Origin: Nocardia wallacei
Lineage (GTDB): Bacteria > Actinomycetota > Actinomycetes > Mycobacteriales > Mycobacteriaceae
Assembly: GCF_014466955.1 (NCBI RefSeq)
Contig: NZ_AP023396.1
Coordinates: 4,278,001 to 4,342,000, forward strand
DNA length: 64,000 nucleotides
Reading direction: 5' to 3'
The translations under genes and the position numbers were made by a program. Position 1 is the stretch's first letter; every line of letters begins with the position of its first letter. Below the pieces are notes generated by a model that saw only the letters and a list, made by a program, of their open reading frames with translations, was not told the origin of the DNA and made no database searches. This document shows positions 59,935-64,000 of the stretch, piece after piece.

Positions 59935-60759
59935 TTACGGAGCGGTCGTGCCGGGGCCGGAATCGGACGGGGTGATGAGTCCGTAGTGGCCGTCATAGCG
60001 GTGGTAGAGCACGCAGCCACGACCGAGGTCACAGTCCCGGAAGAAGACGAAACTCCATCCGGTGAGTTCCAGCCGCCCGATCGCCTCCGCAACGCTCAGC
60101 TCGGGAGCCGGATGCAGGCTGATCGACACCGCGGACAGGCCCCGGACCACTGTGTCCGGACGCGGATGTACCTGCGCGAGGCGATAGCCGACGGCATCGT
60201 CGCGATACAACACGCTGTCCACGCCGCTGGCCGACTCGGTGAACAACTGGAAGTCGTAATCCATGAGCTCTATGTCGAGCACCGCCTCATCGACGGTCTC
60301 GCGCGCCAGCGCGTACGACTTGTGCCGCACGACACGACGCTCCTCGACCGGCCGCGGGAAGTAGGGCAACGCCTGCCGCGCAGCGCCGCCGTGCCGCCAT
60401 TCGTGGCCCTGCCCCGCGAATCGTCCACCGCGCACCGCTTCCCAGTGCCGCGACAACCGGGCCAGCCGCGACTTCAACCGCGCCTGCAGCAGATCGACGG
60501 CCTCTCGAGTGCTCTCGCCGGTGACCTGCACCCGTACCGGACGACCGGCGATGCTCACATTCGCTTGAGCCACAACAGAACCCGCGAGCGCGGGATCACC
60601 ATGCCCGGTCAGCCGCACTCGCGCGGACAGCACCGGTTCCGGTGCGTAACTCAGCGCGCGGCCGATCTTCTCGCGCGCGTACTCCGTCCCGGCGCCGGAA
60701 ACGCTACGACCGACCGAGACCCGCAGGGCCGGCTGCGCCGGCGAGACACTGTTCTGCAT
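59935..60759 (-). CDS. Ribosome hibernation factor, Rv0079-like (dormancy-associated)
   Basis: 274 residues (M. tuberculosis Rv0079 has 273). An N-terminal S30AE/HPF-type domain (about 15-115; [25 protein letters not shown]) and a C-terminal long-HPF tail domain (about 140-270; [55 protein letters not shown]). Such proteins bind the 30S subunit and silence ribosomes; Rv0079 is a DosR-regulated member. ATG 60759 chosen by analogy with Rv0079; the ribosome site is weak. Confidence 0.87.
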   Translation of the reverse strand: MQNSVSPAQPALRVSVGRSVSGAGTEYAREKIGRALSYAPEPVLSARVRLTGHGDPALAGSVVAQANVSIAGRPVRVQVTGESTREAVDLLQARLKSRLARLSRHWEAVRGGRFAGQGHEWRHGGAARQALPYFPRPVEERRVVRHKSYALARETVDEAVLDIELMDYDFQLFTESASGVDSVLYRDDAVGYRLAQVHPRPDTVVRGLSAVSISLHPAPELSVAEAIGRLELTGWSFVFFRDCDLGRGCVLYHRYDGHYGLITPSDSGPGTTAP

Positions 60760-60911
60760 ACACAGGACGGTGCCACCGGTCCCGCATCTCCCGAGAGGGC
60801 AATAGGTCACCGCGGTACAGATCGTTCGTCCGCGTCACCCGACAACGGTGCTCGCGTGGCAGGCCCGAGGACCCCTTCCGCACACGTGCGGTCTGTAGTC
60901 ACCGCGGACAG

Positions 60912-60925
60912 GGGCCACTCGGCCC
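60912..60925 (+). promoter_or_regulatory. DosR-like palindrome between divergent genes
   Basis: GGGCCACTCGGCCC: symmetrical half-sites with the correct spacer but 9 of 14 core matches; 37 bp before the gene at 60963 and 153 bp from the hibernation factor gene. Confidence 0.35.
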
Positions 60926-60962
60926 TGCTGCCGGGAGCATCCGTTCGGCAAGCTGTGCGTTC

Positions 60963-61253
60963 GTGACCGATGTTCGACTCGCGCAACGCAAACCGATACC
61001 GCGCGAAGAATCCGTGATCGAGCAGACCGCCGATCGACTCTACGCAGAATTCGCTGGCCGGTTTTCCCGCCCGGCGGTGGTAGAGGTGATCCGCGGGTGT
61101 ATCGATGACCTGGCGGGTGTCCCCCGCAGCGCGATTCCCGAACTCGGCGAGCGCCTGGCCAGACAGCGACTGCTCGACACCCTCGACAGCCATGCGCACA
61201 CTGTCGCGTCCGCCGCGCATCCGGTGCCCAGGGGTGCACTGGCAATTCGGTGA
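60963..61253 (+). CDS. Three-helix-bundle domain small protein
   Basis: 96 residues from GTG. The middle segment VIEQTADRLYAEFAGRFSRPAVVEVIRGCIDDLAGVPRSAIPELGERLARQRL is the actinobacterial three-helix dimerisation domain, often found alone or at the N-terminus of low-molecular-weight phosphatase or arsenate reductase proteins. A downstream GTG (61014) is an alternative start. It lies 9 bp before a USP gene, so an operon is likely. Function unknown. Confidence 0.65.
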   Translation: MTDVRLAQRKPIPREESVIEQTADRLYAEFAGRFSRPAVVEVIRGCIDDLAGVPRSAIPELGERLARQRLLDTLDSHAHTVASAAHPVPRGALAIR

Positions 61254-61262
61254 GAGGACCCG

Positions 61263-61940
61263 GTGATGGCTCGCGAATACGGTGACGACCCGCGCCAGCC
61301 GGCGATCGCGCCGATCGTGGTCGGGGTAGACGGTTCGGCAGGGGCGGATGCCGCGGTGGCATGGGCGGCCGACCTCGCCGCGCAACGCGAGCGGGAGCTG
61401 CGGATCGTGCACGGTCTGAGCTTCGGCGGCATGCGCGAGGTCTTCGGTCGCCACGAAATGTGGATGCCCGCCATACAGGACGCCGTCCGCACACACGGTG
61501 CCATACTGGTGCGGCGCGCCGAACAGCGAGTCCGGGAGACCCGTCCCGAGGTCGGTGTCGCGACCGAGATTTCACTCGATAGCCCGGCGAAACTGCTGTT
61601 GCGCCACAGTGCGACCGCGTATCTGGTGGCGATGGGCGGTCGGTTCCCCGGCGACCCGTACGTCCTGTTTCCGGGGTACGAGATCGAGACCGGCGAACGA
61701 GTGTCCCTCGCCGAACGGCTGGCGGGCTGGCAAGAGAAGTATCCGCAGGTCCCCGTGCGGCGCCAGGTCGCACCGGCCGAGCCGAAGGCGGATTTGCTGC
61801 GCTGGTCGAACTCGGCACAGCTGCTCGTGGTCGGCAGCCGCGGGCGAGGCGGCGTTCGCGGTCTGCTGCTCGGCTCTACGTCGAATTTCCTGGTACAACA
61901 CGCCCACTGCCCCGTAATGGTCGTCCACCCGGCGAAGTAG
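61263..61940 (+). CDS. Chimeric universal stress protein with an internal in-frame deletion
   Basis: 225 residues. N-terminal half equals the first half of a USP domain 1 (IVVGVDGSAGADAAVAWAAD to HSATAYLVAMGG) joined directly to the second half of domain 2 (GDPYVLFPGYEIETGERVSLAERLAGW onward, ending GSRGRGGVRGLLLGSTSNFLVQHAHCPVMVV). Compared with the 307-residue USP at 33027 it lacks about 82 internal residues, with the reading frame kept. The result is one hybrid USP domain retaining the nucleotide motif. The ATG at 61266 is an alternative start. Confidence 0.85.
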   Translation: MMAREYGDDPRQPAIAPIVVGVDGSAGADAAVAWAADLAAQRERELRIVHGLSFGGMREVFGRHEMWMPAIQDAVRTHGAILVRRAEQRVRETRPEVGVATEISLDSPAKLLLRHSATAYLVAMGGRFPGDPYVLFPGYEIETGERVSLAERLAGWQEKYPQVPVRRQVAPAEPKADLLRWSNSAQLLVVGSRGRGGVRGLLLGSTSNFLVQHAHCPVMVVHPAK

Positions 61941-62003
61941 GAGTCCGCGGGCACAGATCCCGTCTACCCGCGACGGGATCCGCACCGACGTACGCTCGCT
62001 CGA

Positions 62004-62945
62004 TCAACAACCACGAGCCGATGCTGGGTTCTCCGCGGGCTGGGCTCCGCCGACAGGAAGGTGGCCGCGTACGCGGTCCGGCGTGGTAACCGATCCGGGC
62101 AGCACCAGCACCGGGCAGTGTGCGTGCTGCAGCAGCCCATGCTCGAGATTGCCGAGTCCGGTGGTGCGGTGATCGGCTCGCCCGTGACCCACCACGACCA
62201 GCTGGGCACTCGCGGTGAGCTGGTCGACCGTCTCGACGGTCAATGGACCGACGGTCACCGATCCGACTGCGACGGACGGGAATTCCGCCCGGCAGCGCGC
62301 GACCACACCGTTCGGACCGGAATGTCCGGGGTGATTCGCGACGTGCCGCGGCCGTCCCTGCCAGATATCGGCTATCAGCACGTCGGTGCCGCGATCGGCT
62401 GCCTCCCGGAACGCCGTGCCGATCGTGGAGCCGCATGCCGACACGGAAGTGACCGGAACGAGCACCGGCCCTCGCGCCGCGGCGTTGCCGCGGACCACCA
62501 CGACGGGGCAGCGAGCGTCTCGAATCAGCGCGAACGTCGTCGATCCCAGCAGCGCATGAGAAAGAAATCCCGCACCGGTGGCTCCGACAACGAGCGAACC
62601 CGCAGTATGGGAACGCTCGATCAGCACTGAACCGGGATGCCCGGCCAGGATCGCGGTTTCGATCTCCGGATTGTCACCACCGGACCGATACTCGGCGACG
62701 ACCGCTCGCCGTGCGGCATCGAGCATGGCGAGCGCCCTCCGATGCCGCACGCCGCCGTATCGGAATGCGGGCTTGTCGATACTCGGAAATGCGTGGATCA
62801 GGCGAAGTCGAGCATGGTTCGTCCGGGCGGCTCGCGCAGCCCACACCGCCGCGGTGACGGCAGCGTCGGAGCCGTCGATTCCCACCACGATCGGTCCATG
62901 TCGACGTAATCGGATGCCGCACTGGGCGTTCGAAGACATACACAT
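62004..62945 (-). CDS. Tandem-domain universal stress protein, divergent
   Basis: 313 residues from ATG 62945 (or ATG 62939). Domain 1 PIVVGIDGSDAAVTAAVWAARAA with GATGAGFLSHALLGSTTFAL; domain 2 is weaker, with GHGRADHRTTGLGNLEHGLLQHAHCPVLVL instead of the usual G-S-x-G-R-G motif. It differs from the other USPs here, so nucleotide binding in domain 2 is uncertain. It ends 63 bp from the convergent chimeric USP gene. Probably co-transcribed with the USP gene 62969, which is 23 bp upstream. Confidence 0.82.
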   Translation of the reverse strand: MCMSSNAQCGIRLRRHGPIVVGIDGSDAAVTAAVWAARAARTNHARLRLIHAFPSIDKPAFRYGGVRHRRALAMLDAARRAVVAEYRSGGDNPEIETAILAGHPGSVLIERSHTAGSLVVGATGAGFLSHALLGSTTFALIRDARCPVVVVRGNAAARGPVLVPVTSVSACGSTIGTAFREAADRGTDVLIADIWQGRPRHVANHPGHSGPNGVVARCRAEFPSVAVGSVTVGPLTVETVDQLTASAQLVVVGHGRADHRTTGLGNLEHGLLQHAHCPVLVLPGSVTTPDRVRGHLPVGGAQPAENPASARGC

Positions 62946-62968
62946 GAGCGTGGCCCGCCCGCAGGCGC

Positions 62969-63874
62969 TCACGTCAGGGTGCGTTCGCGGACGACGACGA
63001 TCGGGCATTCCACCGACTGCACCAGCGCAGCGCTGGTGGAGCCGAGCAGCATGCCGGTGAATCCACCTCGCCCGTGACTGCCGACGACGACCAATTGCGC
63101 ATTCTCGGCCTCGCTCAGCAACGCCCGGACCGGCCGGTCCCGCACCAGCACCCGCCGCACCGCGACATCCGGATACCGCTCACTCCACCCGGCGAGGCTC
63201 TCGGCGAGCACGGCCTCTCCCGCCTCGCGTTCCCAGCCCCCCGACACCACGACCGGACCGGTCGAATCGCTCCAGGCGTGCAACGCGACCAGGCCGACCT
63301 TGCGCCGGGACGCCTCCTCGAAGGCCAACGCGACGGCCGGTTCGCTGTTGCGGGTGCCATCCACACCGACCAGCACCGGTTTGCCGATCGAGACCGTATC
63401 GGTCGCCGACATCGAGTGCACCACGGCCACCGGGCAGTGCGCATGCCGAACCAGAGCGGAACCGACCGATCCCAGCAGACCCCGCCGCACCGCTCCCAGG
63501 CCACGGCTGCCGACCACAAGCATGCGGGTCTCGCGCGAGGTCACGATCAGGTGCGGAATGACCGGATCGAACACCACCTCCGTGCTGATCTGCGGCGCGT
63601 CACCGGATGACGCACCGCGCGCGATGCGTTTCGCTTCGGTCAGCACCCGTTCCCCGTCCCGGCGCAGTAGCTCGATGTCCTTGTCGGTCAGCAGCGGTGC
63701 GGGGCCGTAGCCGGTCTGCAGGGCGGCCGAGGTGACCAGATGCAACCGGCAGCCGTGCAGCGCCGCGGCGACGGCGGCCCAGGCCGCGGCGTGATACGAC
63801 ACCGCCGACCCGTCGACCGCCGCCACGATCGGCAGATCCGAATCCCGCGCTCGCGACGCGATCTGCTCGGTCAT
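62969..63874 (-). CDS. Tandem-domain universal stress protein (Rv2623-like branch)
   Basis: 301 residues. Both domains have intact motifs: GSRGLGAVRRGLLGSVGSAL and GSHGRGGFTGMLLGSTSAALVQSVECPIVVV. It shares with the USP at 20186 SFGVAP/AALQTGYGPAP-type insertions in domain 1 and LAESLAGWSERYPDV in domain 2. Its ATG overlaps the stop of the upstream gene at the window edge (ATGA), placing it in an operon that continues outside the window. Confidence 0.9.
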   Translation of the reverse strand: MTEQIASRARDSDLPIVAAVDGSAVSYHAAAWAAVAAALHGCRLHLVTSAALQTGYGPAPLLTDKDIELLRRDGERVLTEAKRIARGASSGDAPQISTEVVFDPVIPHLIVTSRETRMLVVGSRGLGAVRRGLLGSVGSALVRHAHCPVAVVHSMSATDTVSIGKPVLVGVDGTRNSEPAVALAFEEASRRKVGLVALHAWSDSTGPVVVSGGWEREAGEAVLAESLAGWSERYPDVAVRRVLVRDRPVRALLSEAENAQLVVVGSHGRGGFTGMLLGSTSAALVQSVECPIVVVRERTLT

Positions 63875-64000
63875 CGCGTCACCTTCGGCTTACCGGCTCG
63901 GTCCGCCACCGGCGCCTCGGCTTCACCACGAGCCAGACCGGCGCGTACGACCGCCCACTCCGCGGCATTCACGCAATAGCGGGCCAGGATGACCGCGGCC
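63871..64000 (-). CDS. C-terminal fragment of a gene continuing beyond the window
   Basis: 42 codons before the stop, which overlaps the next ATG (ATGA). Visible residues contain ILARYCVNAAEWAVVRAGLA and end in a charged tail AEAPVADRAGKPKVTR. Too short to identify. Confidence 0.5.
   Translation of the reverse strand, partial: AAVILARYCVNAAEWAVVRAGLARGEAEAPVADRAGKPKVTR

Noticed and set aside
1..64000. CRISPR arrays, insertion sequences, integrases, tRNA or rRNA genes
   Set aside because: No regularly spaced repeats, transposase or integrase-like proteins or tRNA-like cloverleaf sequences were recognised. The island therefore shows no direct sign of a mobile element.
63871..64000. Identification of the edge fragment as methionine sulfoxide reductase B because of RYCVN
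   Set aside because: RYCVN resembles the MsrB active-site segment but the following residues (AAEWAVV) do not; 42 residues are not enough to decide.

Overview
This is high-GC actinobacterial DNA, and the gene content points to Nocardia, Rhodococcus or a close relative of Mycobacterium. Most of the window reads like an expanded version of the DosR (DevR) dormancy/hypoxia regulon of M. tuberculosis. It carries two DosR response regulators, an HspX-type Hsp20, PfkB, eight universal stress protein (USP) loci, three Acg-type nitroreductases, a triacylglycerol synthase, an Rv0079-type hibernation factor, a CtpF-type ATPase, an Rv1733c-type membrane protein, an Rv2004c-type phosphotransferase/ATPase, OtsB1, a PEP synthase and a phosphoketolase. 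Many of these genes are preceded by 14-bp imperfect palindromes resembling the DosR core GGGACTTTAGTCCC. No histidine kinase, tRNA, rRNA, CRISPR array or insertion sequence was seen.

Layout. 1-6 kb: OtsB1-like fusion (cut by the window edge), DUF1003 protein, a small gene plus the Rv2004c-like fusion, a deazaflavin-dependent reductase and PfkB. 6-10 kb: two overlapping PAP2 genes, the second a PAP2-kinase-flippase fusion, and a small membrane protein. 10-16 kb: SDR-nitroreductase-Rv1733c operon, flavodoxin, a paralogous small membrane protein, two USPs and a PPOX remnant. 16-26 kb: DosR copy 1, a SulP transporter, USP-WS/DGAT, nitroreductase-DUF2267, a second SulP with an ArsR regulator, and a CPBP protease. 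26-33 kb: nitroreductase, potassium channel, ECF41 sigma factor with its oxidoreductase neighbour, and phosphoketolase. 33-40 kb: USP, a CsoR-family regulon with twin perfect palindromes, a broken hspX-pfkB-usp operon, a GyrI-DUF302 fusion, flavodoxin, DUF2267 and a site-2 protease. 40-50 kb: PEP synthase, PPOX, DosR copy 2, an unusual P-type ATPase, and a coupled operon encoding a membrane/RHH-like protein, an RPH-like dikinase and a PAP2-PhoD double phosphatase. 52-64 kb: CtpF, a 29-residue membrane protein, a 3'-truncated acetyl-CoA synthetase, an ABC exporter, a hibernation factor and a USP cluster, one member of which is an internal-deletion chimera.

How the genes may work together. The set fits survival at low oxygen or under NO: carbon rerouting (PfkB, phosphoketolase, PEP synthase, triacylglycerol storage), ribosome hibernation, chaperoning, ion homeostasis, flavin/F420 redox chemistry and ATP-binding stress sensors. 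The most striking structural event is an apparent duplication of an hspX-pfkB-usp segment followed by complementary gene loss: copy A at 5-6 kb kept pfkB and lost hspX, while copy B at 35.4-36.3 kb kept hspX and retains only N-terminal stubs of pfkB and usp.
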